From a virus: DNA of 29,585 nucleotides. The first letter of the stretch is position 1. Each line of letters begins with the position of its first letter. The DNA lies in the IMG/VR virus record IMGVR_UViG_3300021963_000482, positions 1-29,585 of that record; one strand, written 5' to 3'. Below, piece by piece: positions 1 to 6,649 of the stretch. The notes under the pieces are model-generated. The model ran no database searches and was not told the DNA's origin. It saw nothing but the letters and a program-made list of their open reading frames with translations. The position numbers and the translations under genes were made by a program.

Positions 1-1536
1 CATACGAAGAGCCAACTCGTTTGGAGTAGGTGCATCTTGGTCTGAGAAGCCGTGAGCACGACGCCATGTATCACCAGAAACAGCCATACGGTCATAACCA
101 GCATCTGCATCTGCAGCACGGTCATTGCGTGTTGAAACTGCTGATGGGTCATACCAAACAACAATCTTGTTTACTTCAGCTTCTGGATAACCGTTAGCAA
201 TAAGATACGGACGCAAGTAAACAACTGTGAGTGCGTCACAGATGAGAAGCATCATTGGCTCAATGTGTGCCTTGTAAAGTGCTTCATCAATTTGAAGTGC
301 GTTTGAATATTTAACATTTGCTAGACCTGTTACAACATCCTTTGGAACATCTAGTCCTTGAAGGATTCGTTCTAGAACACGGTCAGAACGCTCTGCAAGT
401 GCAGGGTCGAATGAACGCTCAAACTTAAACTGCTTAATCTTGTCGCCAAGTTCTGCAGGACCACGAATGATAAGAGGAACAACTGCGCTCGCTGATTCTT
501 CATCGCGAATCGGAGTTGTCATCGCATCAATTAATTGTTCTTCGAATTCGTCTTCTGCTTCTTCGGCAGTAAAGCCTGCGCCGATACCATCTTCAGAATC
601 GTAGGGATAGTCTGGGTCCGCTTGCGCCGCAACCGAAAGACCGTCTGGAAGATAAAGAGCACCAGCATTGAGGCGAGAACGAGCAGTAGCACGGAATGTC
701 CTATTCAGTAGTAGGAGTTCGGCACAAAGATCAAGTAATGCACGAAGTGATGAATCTGCTTCGTCAGAGAAACGTGGATGTGAACGCCAGATGCGTCCTA
801 CAAATGCTTTGCTACCAAGTCGAGAAATACCAAACGCTGCACCTTGTCCAGCTGCTTGTTCTCTACGACCGATAACACTAAAACCACCCTTAGGGTCAGT
901 AACTACTTCGTCAACAGAACGAATATCCCAAGACTCAGGAAGACCACTTCCTGGACGAGCAGGCATCTGAACCAAATAACATTCGCCTGAGACGGAAAGA
1001 TTAAGAGCAGCATCTTTGAGTAAACCTGCTTGACCGCCATATGCTGAGTTTAACCTTTCTAACGCACGTTCTGCTGCTGCTGAAAGATTTCCTTCAACAA
1101 CACGAGATTCATTTACAGATACTGGAGCCTGTGATGGATCATCAACTGCTGCAGCATAAATTCTAATTCGTGAAACAACTGATGCAACTAAGTTGAATGC
1201 ATATTTGATTTCACCGATAGCGTCGTAGTATTCCCAAGCTTCTGCTTGCCATGCTGATGAAGATGCATGACGACGAGTTTTAAATTGCTCAAATTCTGCT
1301 TTGTCATTTACCTTTACTTGAACAGCAGCAGCAGTGAGAGAACGAGGAATGTTATATGCAGCAGACATTGCTGGAGTTCCGCTGGTAAAAATATTAGCGA
1401 AAGAAGATGGAGCAGGTCTCTGCGGAATTTGTACTACTTGTGTTGAGCGCTTTGTGGATGCGCGACGACGGGTTGGGCGCTTAGGAGCTGCAGCTGGTAC
1501 TTCTTCAACTGGCTCTACTTTTTTGAATACGCTCAC
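1..1536 (-). CDS. phage portal protein, partial (C-terminus outside window)
   Basis: Portal protein, the ring at the capsid vertex through which DNA is packaged and ejected. The minus-strand frame is open from a GTG at 1536 to the window edge: 512 codons with no stop. GAAGGG lies eight bases before the GTG. Residues 1-45 are low-complexity and basic (KRPTRRRASTKRS). The body follows the pattern of actinophage portals: a segment around WEYYDAIGEIKYAFNL, then GRIWRSHPRFSDEADSS followed by a Leu/Arg-rich helix (LLLLNRTFRATARSR), an acidic stretch (EEAEDEFEEQ), and ERILQGLDVPKDVVTGLANV. It is the last gene of an operon read from 3045, 39 bases after the DUF1360 stop. Short plus-strand frames opposite it are shadows. 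No large terminase lies between it and the operon start, which is unusual since terminase often precedes portal. The family call is by recognition of sequence pattern. Confidence 0.82.
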   Translation of the reverse strand, partial: MSVFKKVEPVEEVPAAAPKRPTRRRASTKRSTQVVQIPQRPAPSSFANIFTSGTPAMSAAYNIPRSLTAAAVQVKVNDKAEFEQFKTRRHASSSAWQAEAWEYYDAIGEIKYAFNLVASVVSRIRIYAAAVDDPSQAPVSVNESRVVEGNLSAAAERALERLNSAYGGQAGLLKDAALNLSVSGECYLVQMPARPGSGLPESWDIRSVDEVVTDPKGGFSVIGRREQAAGQGAAFGISRLGSKAFVGRIWRSHPRFSDEADSSLRALLDLCAELLLLNRTFRATARSRLNAGALYLPDGLSVAAQADPDYPYDSEDGIGAGFTAEEAEDEFEEQLIDAMTTPIRDEESASAVVPLIIRGPAELGDKIKQFKFERSFDPALAERSDRVLERILQGLDVPKDVVTGLANVKYSNALQIDEALYKAHIEPMMLLICDALTVVYLRPYLIANGYPEAEVNKIVVWYDPSAVSTRNDRAADADAGYDRMAVSGDTWRRAHGFSDQDAPTPNELALRM

Positions 1537-1575
1537 TTGAGATACCCTTCGTCAATTTGGTTACGGAGCATGAGA

Positions 1576-1860
1576 TTATTTATCCTCATACGCAGTTAAC
1601 AGCCCTGCTACTGCAGACAGTGCGAACACCGTTGCTACAGCAATAGTTACTGATGTAATGATAGTAGATATTCCGAAGGCTGATGCCACCCAAATTGAGG
1701 TGCACCACTCGCAAGTGAAGAGATATCCGAACTTAGAAGTCTCTGGAGGGAACTTCTTCCATATCCAATTTCTTGGTGTATTGAGAATCGTGTCTCTCGT
1801 GATAAGCCGTGTCACTCGGTAGGTCGCTAGACCTAAGACAATGAACTCCAAAATACTCAA
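1576..1860 (-). CDS. DUF1360-like small membrane protein
   Basis: 94 residues. It shows the DUF1360 pattern: an N-terminal hydrophobic segment leading into ATYRVTRLITRDTI, a middle CEWCTSIWVA motif, and a C-terminal hydrophobic stretch (about residues 56-88) suggesting two membrane segments. The family is common in phages of Gram-positive bacteria and its role is unknown. The start ATG overlaps the stop of the upstream gene (ATGA), so the two are probably translationally coupled. It sits directly before portal, so it is likely expressed with the late genes. A role in virion assembly or at the envelope would be a guess. Confidence 0.8.
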   Translation of the reverse strand: MSILEFIVLGLATYRVTRLITRDTILNTPRNWIWKKFPPETSKFGYLFTCEWCTSIWVASAFGISTIITSVTIAVATVFALSAVAGLLTAYEDK

Positions 1861-2219
1861 CTAGGGTCCTCTCCTGAAGTAATAAAGCCCCCATATGGGT
1901 TCCAACTACGCAATCTGGACCCACAACCGCAGTTGTCGTCCTTCATAAACGCAATAATCTTGCCTGAAACGGTCAAAATGTGAGTCAGCTTCTTGTCTTG
2001 CACCATTAACTCTACCTGCTCACGGAAAACAATTCTAGGCCCCTCGGGGGAGTCTTCAGCGATCAATAAAGTGTTTTGAAGTACAACAGCCCGACATCTA
2101 TCCAACTTCCTTGTCCCTTGTGGAGCATCTCCAGTTGTTTTTAACATGGTGATGTCGGAAAGGGAGCCTGGAGGAGCGAGTTTTATAACAGCAGGAAATA
2201 CGTCAACTATCTTTTTCAC
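1857..2219 (-). CDS. hypothetical phage protein with C-terminal CGCGSRLRSWNPYG motif
   Basis: 120 residues, no membrane segment. The C-terminal part carries DDNCGCGSRLRSWNPYGG, a Cys/Arg motif seen in small proteins near the terminase and portal genes of actinophages; their function is not established. The middle (residues 40-90) has a beta-rich look (VVLQNTLLIAEDS, VELMVQDKKLTHILTV). Start and stop overlap the neighbouring genes by a few bases, placing it in the operon running from 3045 to portal. It is not recognised beyond this. Confidence 0.75.
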   Translation of the reverse strand: MKKIVDVFPAVIKLAPPGSLSDITMLKTTGDAPQGTRKLDRCRAVVLQNTLLIAEDSPEGPRIVFREQVELMVQDKKLTHILTVSGKIIAFMKDDNCGCGSRLRSWNPYGGFITSGEDPS

Positions 2220-2551
2220 TACTTCTCCGTATATTCAGAAGGGATGTAGAAGTCATTCCACCCCAAAGCTTCTTTTGCTACTCCTAACGGAATAAGTACT
2301 GGTCTAGAACGCTCACTTGAAGGTATGAAAGAAAAGACATCTTCTTTTGTTTTAGCCAACTGGGCGTTTTTCCAAGAGCGATTCTTTGTGAGACTGCGGA
2401 TTGGGAACGCCATTGGGAAACGAGAGTTCTCGGAAGTCATCGTCTCAAGAGCTCTGGACTGTCGAGACTTTATTGCTTTTGGATTAATCCAAACCACAAC
2501 GGCTAATTCTTCTTCTGTATAAATACCAGACTGTGTTTCGTACTGTCTCAC
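2219..2551 (-). CDS. hypothetical phage protein
   Basis: 110 residues. No known domain was recognised. The N-terminal half (IYTEEELAVVVWINPKAIKSRQSRALETM) looks helical and polar; the second half is basic then Pro/Gly-containing (RPVLIPLGVAKEALGWNDFYIPSEYTEK). Its start overlaps the stop of the HTH gene by four bases and its stop overlaps the next start, so gene order and expression are fixed by coupling. The position between an HTH protein and portal suggests a packaging or regulatory accessory; this is inference only. Confidence 0.72.
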   Translation of the reverse strand: MRQYETQSGIYTEEELAVVVWINPKAIKSRQSRALETMTSENSRFPMAFPIRSLTKNRSWKNAQLAKTKEDVFSFIPSSERSRPVLIPLGVAKEALGWNDFYIPSEYTEK

Positions 2552-3045
2552 TTACTCAACCTTCTCGCCATTGCTCGGTAGGAAACCCCTGCAGCCTCGG
2601 CAATAGCCGCAGTCGGTACACCCATGCTTCTCAAAGTCTTTGCTACAGCCGTCAGCTCGTCGTTAGCTAAAGCCAGAGGACTGTCTGGGGCTGTCTTAGC
2701 TCTATACCTTTGGGCTAGAGCACTAAGTTCTTTTAATCTAGGTTTCATATCGGGAGGGACGCCCGGAGAAATGGACCTTAGACGGGGAGCAGACTTGGTA
2801 GGAACCGAAGTGGTTAGGGATTTTGGGGGTGGAGAAGGGATATCCCTAAATTGCTCCACTATTTGCGCTCTTTTTACCCAGAAATGGATTGTGGTCTTAG
2901 GTCTTTGTGGCTGTAGGGAATTACCCAGCGCCTGAAGGGACCATCCTGCTTCCCAGAGGACTCGGAGACGCGATTCTGCCTCTGGACGCGGCAAAGAGCT
3001 GATGAATGTCACTTCATCTGAAGGCAGTAGCGGCGTCTGATCCAT
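2548..3045 (-). CDS. double helix-turn-helix DNA-binding protein
   Basis: 165 residues. Two regions look like HTH modules: residues 20-55 (SRLRVLWEAGWSLQALGNSL) and residues 125-163 (LANDELTAVAKTLRSMGV, then AAIAEAAGVSYRAMARR). They are joined by a Pro/Ser-rich linker. Such proteins head structural operons in actinophages and may be regulators or small-terminase-like DNA binders; the sequence does not decide between these. It is the first gene after the divergent region, with a possible leaderless start: a TACTAT -10 box ends six bases before the ATG and no Shine-Dalgarno sequence is visible. The next gene starts inside its stop codon (ATGA). Confidence 0.78.
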   Translation of the reverse strand: MDQTPLLPSDEVTFISSLPRPEAESRLRVLWEAGWSLQALGNSLQPQRPKTTIHFWVKRAQIVEQFRDIPSPPPKSLTTSVPTKSAPRLRSISPGVPPDMKPRLKELSALAQRYRAKTAPDSPLALANDELTAVAKTLRSMGVPTAAIAEAAGVSYRAMARRLSK

Positions 3046-3051
3046 TTACTT

Positions 3052-3057
3052 ATAGTA
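3052..3057 (-). promoter_or_regulatory. possible -10 box for a leaderless transcript of the 3045 operon
   Basis: On the minus strand TACTAT lies six bases before the ATG at 3045, which would place the transcription start at or next to the start codon. There is no ribosome-binding site and no convincing -35. Leaderless mRNAs are common in Actinobacteria. Weak evidence. Confidence 0.35.
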
Positions 3058-3280
3058 CAGGAGTTTTGAAGTGTCGTACGGGAGAAAGGAAGGGCTATCT
3101 CTTTGTACGGAAGGGGCGAAAAGATGAACATTTACATTATTTGACTTTGGGCTGCGAGCTGGCCCCGCTTATATTTGACACTGCGCCAAATCGTTCCGGG
3201 CTTTTTTTTGCTTTTATCTTGCTTTTATTTTTTGCTTTTGGTTTTGGCTTTTGTGATTGCTTTTATGTTTGTCAAAGTCA

Positions 3281-3604
3281 TCAAAGGTCATCAAGGTCAT
3301 CACTATGTGTGGTCAAGTCATCATTATGTGTGGTCATTGTTGGTCAAGGTGTTTGTTTTATTGTCAAGGTCATCAAGTTGTTAGGAAGTGGTCAAGCCTG
3401 GTCACCAGGTCAAGGTCATCAAGTTGTTAGGAAGTGCTAGGTCTATTTAGTGCTAAGTGCTTGGGCTGGGCTTGGTGTTGGGTCTTGGTCTTGGTCTTAG
3501 GTCTTGGGTCTTGGTCTCTTGTGCTGGGCTGGCTGGGGCTAGGTCTTAGGCTGGGCTAGGTCTTGGGCTAGGTGCTAGGTGCTAGGTCTTGGGCTGGGCT
3601 GGCT
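3281..3604 (+). repeat. degenerate tandem repeats (GGTCATCA / GGTCTTGG / GCTAGGT families)
   Basis: Short G+T-rich units follow one another. GTCATCA recurs several times at 3287-3330, a block of about 25 bases containing CAAGTTGTTAGGAAGT is present twice (3374-3389 and 3420-3435), and GCTAGGTGCTAGGT repeats near 3571-3590. The duplicated CAAGTTGTTAGGAAGT also resembles the 16-bp intergenic motif found elsewhere in the window (two to three mismatches). Confidence 0.75.
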
Positions 3605-3630
3605 GGGGGCTAGGTCATCATCTATCTATA

Positions 3631-3663
3631 GGGGGGGTCTTGGGCTGGCTGGGGGGCTGGGGG
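3631..3663 (+). other. G-quadruplex-forming motif
   Basis: Four G-runs of 7, 3, 6 and 5 separated by loops of 4, 6 and 2 bases meet the classical G3+N1-7 rule. It lies on the plus strand about 80 bases upstream of the first plus-strand promoter. It could act in replication initiation, transcription or only as a consequence of the G-rich repeats. Confidence 0.6.
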
Positions 3664-3744
3664 CTATGCCCTGAGATATCTATAACCCTCTAACCCTTAT
3701 GGGTATTGGGCTAGAAAATAATCTAAAAAATCTTTTATAAATAC

Positions 3745-3773
3745 TTGACAAAGTGCAGGAAGGTTGCTATAGT
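3745..3773 (+). promoter_or_regulatory. sigma70-type promoter with spacer element, upstream of 3822
   Basis: TTGACA (3745-3750), a 17-base spacer, then TATAGT (3768-3773). The spacer is AAGTGCAGGAAGGTTGC, nearly or exactly repeated in three other plus-strand promoters. Strong -35 and -10 matches. Confidence 0.85.
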
Positions 3774-3821
3774 TTCTTTTGTTAGCAATAACGCTAACAC
3801 CGCACACAGGGAGAAAATCTA

Positions 3822-4016
3822 ATGAGCAATCAAGCAACCACCACCACTACAAAGGGTATGCCAGTCGCGGCAGTCCGTATAGGTTCCACAGTTCAGTTGT
3901 GGGTATCAAGTCCAACAGGCGACAGTTCAGATAGTTTTATCTTTGATATCCCTTGCCTTAGCGAAGAGCAGGCAACCGCAGTCCAAGCATCTTGGGCAAG
4001 CATTATCAAGAACTAA
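3822..4016 (+). CDS. hypothetical small protein
   Basis: 64 residues. A Thr-rich N-terminus (MSNQATTTTTKGM) is followed by a beta-like segment (VAAVRIGSTVQLWVSS) and a helical C-terminus (LSEEQATAVQASWASIIKN). No known domain was recognised. It is well supported as a gene: promoter at 3745-3773, AGGGAG ribosome-binding site eight bases before the ATG, and a strong terminator just after the stop. It is the first gene of the plus-strand island and is transcribed alone. Promoter strength suggests high early expression. Confidence 0.8.
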   Translation: MSNQATTTTTKGMPVAAVRIGSTVQLWVSSPTGDSSDSFIFDIPCLSEEQATAVQASWASIIKN

Positions 4017-4032
4017 GCACCGCAAGAAGTAG

Positions 4033-4068
4033 AGCCCCTTAGGTCACCCCCTGACCTGAGGGGCTTTC
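4033..4068 (+). terminator. rho-independent terminator after 4016
   Basis: A 14-bp stem (AGCCCCTTAGGTCA with its near-perfect complement, one G-T pair) and a C5 loop, followed by TTTCT. It sits 17 bases after the stop. Confidence 0.8.
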
Positions 4069-4113
4069 TAGTGTCACCGCAACACACACCGCAACAAACA
4101 AAGGACACCCAAG

Positions 4114-4308
4114 ATGTATCAAGTGACTAACCCAAAGACAGGTAAAAAATACACCTACAGCACCGCAAGACAGGCAGACGCAGAAGGTCTAGCCAAGAAG
4201 TTAGGGGTAGAGGTTGTAGAGGTGATAGCAGTAGGCAGTCTGCCTAACCGCAAAAAAGCTGAAAAAAATCTTTCTGTAGGACTTGACAAAGTGCAGGAAG
4301 GTTGCTAG
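4114..4308 (+). CDS. hypothetical small basic protein
   Basis: 64 residues, Lys-rich. It starts MYQVTNPKTGKKYTYST, continues with a helix (ARQADAEGLAKKLGV) and a hydrophobic strand (VEVVEVIAVGSL). No domain was recognised. AAAGGACACCCAAG precedes the ATG. Its last codons overlap the promoter of the next gene: residues LDKVQEGC are encoded by the -35/spacer sequence and the TAG stop is part of the -10 (4306-4311). No separate promoter is evident before it. The sequence 4141-4148 is a plus-strand copy of GGTAAAAA. Confidence 0.72.
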   Translation: MYQVTNPKTGKKYTYSTARQADAEGLAKKLGVEVVEVIAVGSLPNRKKAEKNLSVGLDKVQEGC

Positions 4309-4311
4309 GCT
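4283..4311 (+). promoter_or_regulatory. sigma70-type promoter with spacer element, upstream of 4375
   Basis: TTGACA (4283-4288), spacer AAGTGCAGGAAGGTTGC identical to the promoter at 3745, then TAGGCT (4306-4311). It overlaps the end of the preceding gene. Confidence 0.75.
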
Positions 4312-4374
4312 CTACACCGTAGAGCAGAAGTCCTATAGAAACACCATAAAACAAACGACGAAAGCAGAACCACG

Positions 4375-4740
4375 ATGACAAAGACACTCAAACAAATACC
4401 GAGAAAGGTTGCACCTCTCACTAGTGGAGAGTCCGCTCAATGGGGGGACACCTATCACCGCAACCAAGTTCGCTACTCAATCCGAAAGCACACCTACAAA
4501 TACGGACAGTATGCAGGCAAGACCCTTTACTATGTCTATGATGAGGAGACTAAAAGCGTCCCCGTATGGGCGCCTGATTTCTTTCTCTACAGGACTTATG
4601 CAGTCGGGAGGCTTCACAAGTTCATCAAATGGCTATGGAGTAATAACTCTAAACAATGGTATGAGATGATGGAAAAAGCTGAAAAAAGCAAATACACCTT
4701 TACCAAGCGTAAAAAGTTAGAACTACGCCACCCAAAATAA
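4375..4740 (+). CDS. hypothetical basic aromatic-rich protein
   Basis: 121 residues, strongly basic and rich in Tyr and Trp (YSIRKHTYKYGQYAGKTLYYVYD, then FLYRTYAVGRLHKFIKWLW). The C-terminus is Lys-rich (KSKYTFTKRKKLELRHPK). No known domain or membrane segment was recognised; the composition would suit nucleic-acid binding, which is inference. The promoter lies 64 bases upstream. The leader contains the AACGACGAAAG box, but Shine-Dalgarno pairing is weak (GAAAGCAG). The next promoter begins 26 bases after the stop. Confidence 0.75.
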   Translation: MTKTLKQIPRKVAPLTSGESAQWGDTYHRNQVRYSIRKHTYKYGQYAGKTLYYVYDEETKSVPVWAPDFFLYRTYAVGRLHKFIKWLWSNNSKQWYEMMEKAEKSKYTFTKRKKLELRHPK

Positions 4741-4765
4741 ATAACAAAAAACTTTCTCTAAACAC

Positions 4766-4794
4766 TTGACAAAGTGCAGAGAGGTCTATAGACT
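4766..4794 (+). promoter_or_regulatory. sigma70-type promoter upstream of 4834
   Basis: TTGACA (4766-4771), then AAGTGCAGAGAGGTCTA, then TAGACT (4789-4794); TATAGA two bases earlier is an alternative -10 with a shorter spacer. It is the same cassette as at 3745 with a few changes in the spacer. Confidence 0.72.
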
Positions 4795-4833
4795 TACACC
4801 GTAAGCAAGTAACAACAAGACAAAGGACACCCA

Positions 4834-5208
4834 ATGACAACAAAGACAGCCTTACAGGTAAAGACTACGGGAGAGGTCACAGAGTTAGACCTATCCTCAG
4901 ACAGTCTACAAACACTACAAACCGCAGTAGGTGGGTGGGTGCAGGCGATAGACCTAGCCTCAGACCTCTCAATGTGGTGCAACGAGGAAGGCAAACTCAA
5001 CTCACTACCGCACAACCCATACGCACAATTTATGTGGGACGAAGTATTCGGAGCACACACGGACTACCTAGTCGGGGACATAGTTCTCACAGGTGGGACA
5101 GACTCAGAGGGTGAGACTATTGGACTCACACAGGAGCAGGTAGACATCATCAAGGCAGTCACCGTAAAGGTGCAGAAGTTCGTAGAACCTAGCATTACAC
5201 TTATTTAG
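4834..5208 (+). CDS. DUF3846-family protein
   Basis: 124 residues. The DUF3846 pattern is clear: LQTLQTAVGGWVQAIDL (residues 27-43), MWCNEEGKLN (47-56), then PHNPYAQFMWDEVFGA (59-74) and DYLVGDIVLTGG (77-88). The family is widespread in phages, plasmids and conjugative elements of actinobacteria; its function is unknown. AAAGGACACCC precedes the ATG and a promoter lies 40 bases upstream. A strong terminator follows, so it is a single-gene unit. Confidence 0.85.
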   Translation: MTTKTALQVKTTGEVTELDLSSDSLQTLQTAVGGWVQAIDLASDLSMWCNEEGKLNSLPHNPYAQFMWDEVFGAHTDYLVGDIVLTGGTDSEGETIGLTQEQVDIIKAVTVKVQKFVEPSITLI

Positions 5209-5225
5209 TCACGGGACAGAAAGAG

Positions 5226-5258
5226 CCCCCCTTGCTTAGGCAGGGGGGTTTTTTCTTT
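5226..5258 (+). terminator. rho-independent terminator after 5208
   Basis: A C-run arm (5226-5231 plus TTGC) pairs with GCAGGGGGG (5240-5248), followed by TTTTTTCTTT. A strong intrinsic terminator for the DUF3846 gene. Confidence 0.85.
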
Positions 5259-5280
5259 TCTACGACACGCCGTAGAGGAC

Positions 5281-5309
5281 TTGACAAAGTGCAGGAAGGT
5301 TGGCATAGT
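5281..5309 (+). promoter_or_regulatory. sigma70-type promoter upstream of 5358
   Basis: TTGACA (5281-5286), spacer AAGTGCAGGAAGGTTGG, then CATAGT (5304-5309). Fourth copy of the plus-strand cassette, with a weaker -10. Confidence 0.72.
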
Positions 5310-5357
5310 TCACTTATTGCTACAGGGAGTAGCAAACAGAACAAAGGAAACGACGAA

Positions 5358-5513
5358 ATGATAAGTGACTTTTTTGGAAACAGACTAGATGACATCTCAT
5401 ATTTTTTTGGAAGTATCGTAGATTGGCTAGAAGAGAACCTAACTACTGACGGCCCCTGGCCCGCATTGCTTGCAGTTGTTGTCTGCACCGTTGTTGGGAT
5501 ATTGACACTGTGA
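5358..5513 (+). CDS. small single-pass membrane protein
   Basis: 51 residues. A polar/amphipathic N-terminus (MISDFFGNRLDDISYFFGS) and an acidic middle (DWLEENLTTDG) are followed by one hydrophobic segment at the C-terminus (WPALLAVVVCTVVGILTL, residues 34-51), so it is likely C-tail anchored. The start chosen is the ATG at 5358, after AAAGGA and the AACGACGAAA box; an upstream extension would read through the promoter. Its stop overlaps the GTG start of the next gene. Function is unknown. Confidence 0.7.
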   Translation: MISDFFGNRLDDISYFFGSIVDWLEENLTTDGPWPALLAVVVCTVVGILTL

Positions 5514-5767
5514 CAACAACAAAGACAGAACCCCTAGATGCAGAAGTAGCAGAGATGCTAAAGAGACATATTCCTAACAACAGCCACAATAGTGAACCGC
5601 ACAAGAAAGAATATCTAGACAGGTGCAATAAGTGTGGGCTAGATATACGAGGCGCATACTATGACGATGAGAAAGACGGACGAGTCTTCATAGGTTGGTT
5701 CTCAAACGAGAAGAACGCTAAAGGTATTTATGTGGAAGTAGTTCGCTGTTCGATAGAAGGACTTTAG
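5510..5767 (+). CDS. hypothetical protein with Cys pair
   Basis: 85 residues from a GTG that overlaps the previous stop (GTGA), so expression likely depends on translational coupling; there is no strong ribosome-binding site. The N-terminus is Thr-rich and charged, then CNKCGLDIRGAYYDDEKDGR and VFIGWFSNEKNAKGIYVEVVRC. The CxxC with a later Cys suggests a small zinc ribbon or knuckle. No family was recognised. Last gene of the plus-strand island; the terminator at 5773-5809 follows. Confidence 0.7.
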   Translation: MTTTKTEPLDAEVAEMLKRHIPNNSHNSEPHKKEYLDRCNKCGLDIRGAYYDDEKDGRVFIGWFSNEKNAKGIYVEVVRCSIEGL

Positions 5768-5772
5768 AAAGA

Positions 5773-5809
5773 GGAGACCCAGAGGGTAAAAATTCCCCCT
5801 GGGTCTTCC
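5773..5809. terminator. bidirectional terminator hairpin with GGGTAAAAATT in the loop
   Basis: GGAGACCCA pairs with TGGGTCTTCC, extended by GGG and CCC around the loop. It lies between convergent genes (stops at 5767 and 5825) and so can serve both. The loop is a plus-strand copy of the GGGTAAAAAT motif. Confidence 0.75.
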
Positions 5810-5824
5810 TGTTCACAGGTCTAA

Positions 5825-6100
5825 CTACTTAGATGCTGCACCCTTACTAGGTGCCCTTTTCTTATCTACAGCCGCAAAGACATCATCTATCTCTGCCGCA
5901 GTGAGTTTCCCATCTTGTAGATAAGCGCGACTCAACCCCTCAACTACGGTCGCCACGCCACCTATGCCAGCCATCAAGATTGCTTGTGTGAGTTCTACGC
6001 CAGCAATAGCGCCAGCCCCAATCACAGACAACCCAGATGCTGCGAACACCGCCATAATTCTTGATAGAACCATTTTGGTCTTTTCTGTATTTGCTGCCAT
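5825..6100 (-). CDS. small holin-like membrane protein
   Basis: 91 residues starting at the ATG at 6100 after GGAAGGACGGCACAAA; a longer frame to 6169 lacks this support. A hydrophobic segment spans about residues 13-50 (MAVFAASGLSVIGAGAIAGV, ILMAGIGGVATVVEGL), possibly two membrane helices. A polar tail follows with an EF-hand-like DGKLTAAEIDDVFAAVDKK and a Lys-rich end. Similar short proteins accompany lysis genes in actinophages. Its place downstream of the peptidoglycan-binding protein and transglycosylase favours a holin or lysis accessory; not proven. Confidence 0.72.
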   Translation of the reverse strand: MAANTEKTKMVLSRIMAVFAASGLSVIGAGAIAGVELTQAILMAGIGGVATVVEGLSRAYLQDGKLTAAEIDDVFAAVDKKRAPSKGAASK

Positions 6101-6151
6101 TTTGTGCCGTCCTTCCATAGTCCGCACTAATGACGTTGCTACGGGACGCAA

Positions 6152-6193
6152 CAACGCCCAGCCCCTCAATAATAGATGAGAGACTGGGCGTTG
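6152..6193. terminator. inverted repeat between 6205 and 6100 genes
   Basis: A perfect 10-bp inverted repeat (CAACGCCCAG / CTGGGCGTTG) with a 22-base loop. There is no long T-run on the minus strand, so it may be an attenuator, an mRNA-stabilising stem or a weak terminator. Confidence 0.5.
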
Positions 6194-6204
6194 ATATGAA
6201 AGAA

Positions 6205-6636
6205 CTAAGGCAGGATTTCTACTGCCGTGCCACTAAATAAAGCCTCAATCGTTGCTAAATCAGCACAATCTTTTGATTCTATTCGCTTGTCTTTTTGGAA
6301 CTCTTGTAGAGCAGAGCAAGTGTTCTCACCGAAGTAACCACTCTTCTCATCTCCTGCAGAGGAGTAACCAAGTTCCATCAGACGCTTCTGAACTGAGATG
6401 ACAGAGCGTGAATTGCGAGCGCTTCCGCAGCAAACAAGCGCAGCCATCTGGACATAAACACCAGAACCTTTGGCAGCTACGTTCGACTGATCGGAATTTT
6501 TACCCCTTTTAGCTTCAGGAGCTGCTGCAGCTACAGCTACAGCTTCTTGCTTCACAACAACTTCTGGTTCTGGGACAACAACAACCGCATCTACTTTTGG
6601 AACAATAGGTTCGGCTGGCTTGAATTCTTCTGACAT
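6205..6636 (-). CDS. peptidoglycan-binding-domain protein
   Basis: 143 residues from the ATG at 6636, preceded by AGGAAGG; the longer frame to 6705 would overlap the transglycosylase gene. Residues 1-60 are a low-complexity Ala/Val/Glu/Pro linker (VVVVPEPEVVVKQEAVAVAA). Residues 78-134 match a PG_binding_1 domain (SVISVQKRLMELGY, GYFGENTCSALQEFQ). It probably binds the host cell wall during lysis, either alone or working with the adjacent lytic enzyme; in other phages these two modules are fused, so this may be a split endolysin. It has no catalytic domain and no signal peptide. Confidence 0.8.
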   Translation of the reverse strand: MSEEFKPAEPIVPKVDAVVVVPEPEVVVKQEAVAVAAAAPEAKRGKNSDQSNVAAKGSGVYVQMAALVCCGSARNSRSVISVQKRLMELGYSSAGDEKSGYFGENTCSALQEFQKDKRIESKDCADLATIEALFSGTAVEILP

Positions 6637-6649
6637 ATAGGTTTCCTTC

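Larger units (their letters stand above)
3046..3821. other. divergent intergenic region, G+T-biased and repetitive
   Basis: No credible gene. It separates the minus-strand operon from the plus-strand island. About 3199-3268 is T-rich with repeated TTGCTTTT-like units. About 3280-3440 has repeated GGTCATCA and GGTCAAG units, including a duplicated block around GGTCATCAAGTTGTTAGGAA at about 3366-3390 and 3413-3436. About 3450-3665 consists of GGGCT, GGTCTTGG and GCTAGGT units. The plus strand is strongly depleted of A and C through this stretch. Such asymmetry fits an origin, a structured RNA leader or a recombination-generated repeat. Plus-strand frames here are low-complexity artefacts. Confidence 0.8.

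Noticed and set aside
668-970. Plus-strand open frame opposite the portal gene
   Set aside because: Shadow of the long minus-strand portal frame; no ribosome-binding site or promoter and Ser/Arg-biased composition typical of antisense frames.
3006-3440. Plus-strand 144-codon frame across the repeat tract
   Set aside because: Encodes low-complexity Phe/Leu and repeat sequence from the G+T-rich tract, overlaps the HTH gene and has no ribosome-binding site.
3281-3604. CRISPR array
   Set aside because: Repeats are short, degenerate and contiguous; there are no regular unique spacers and no cas genes.
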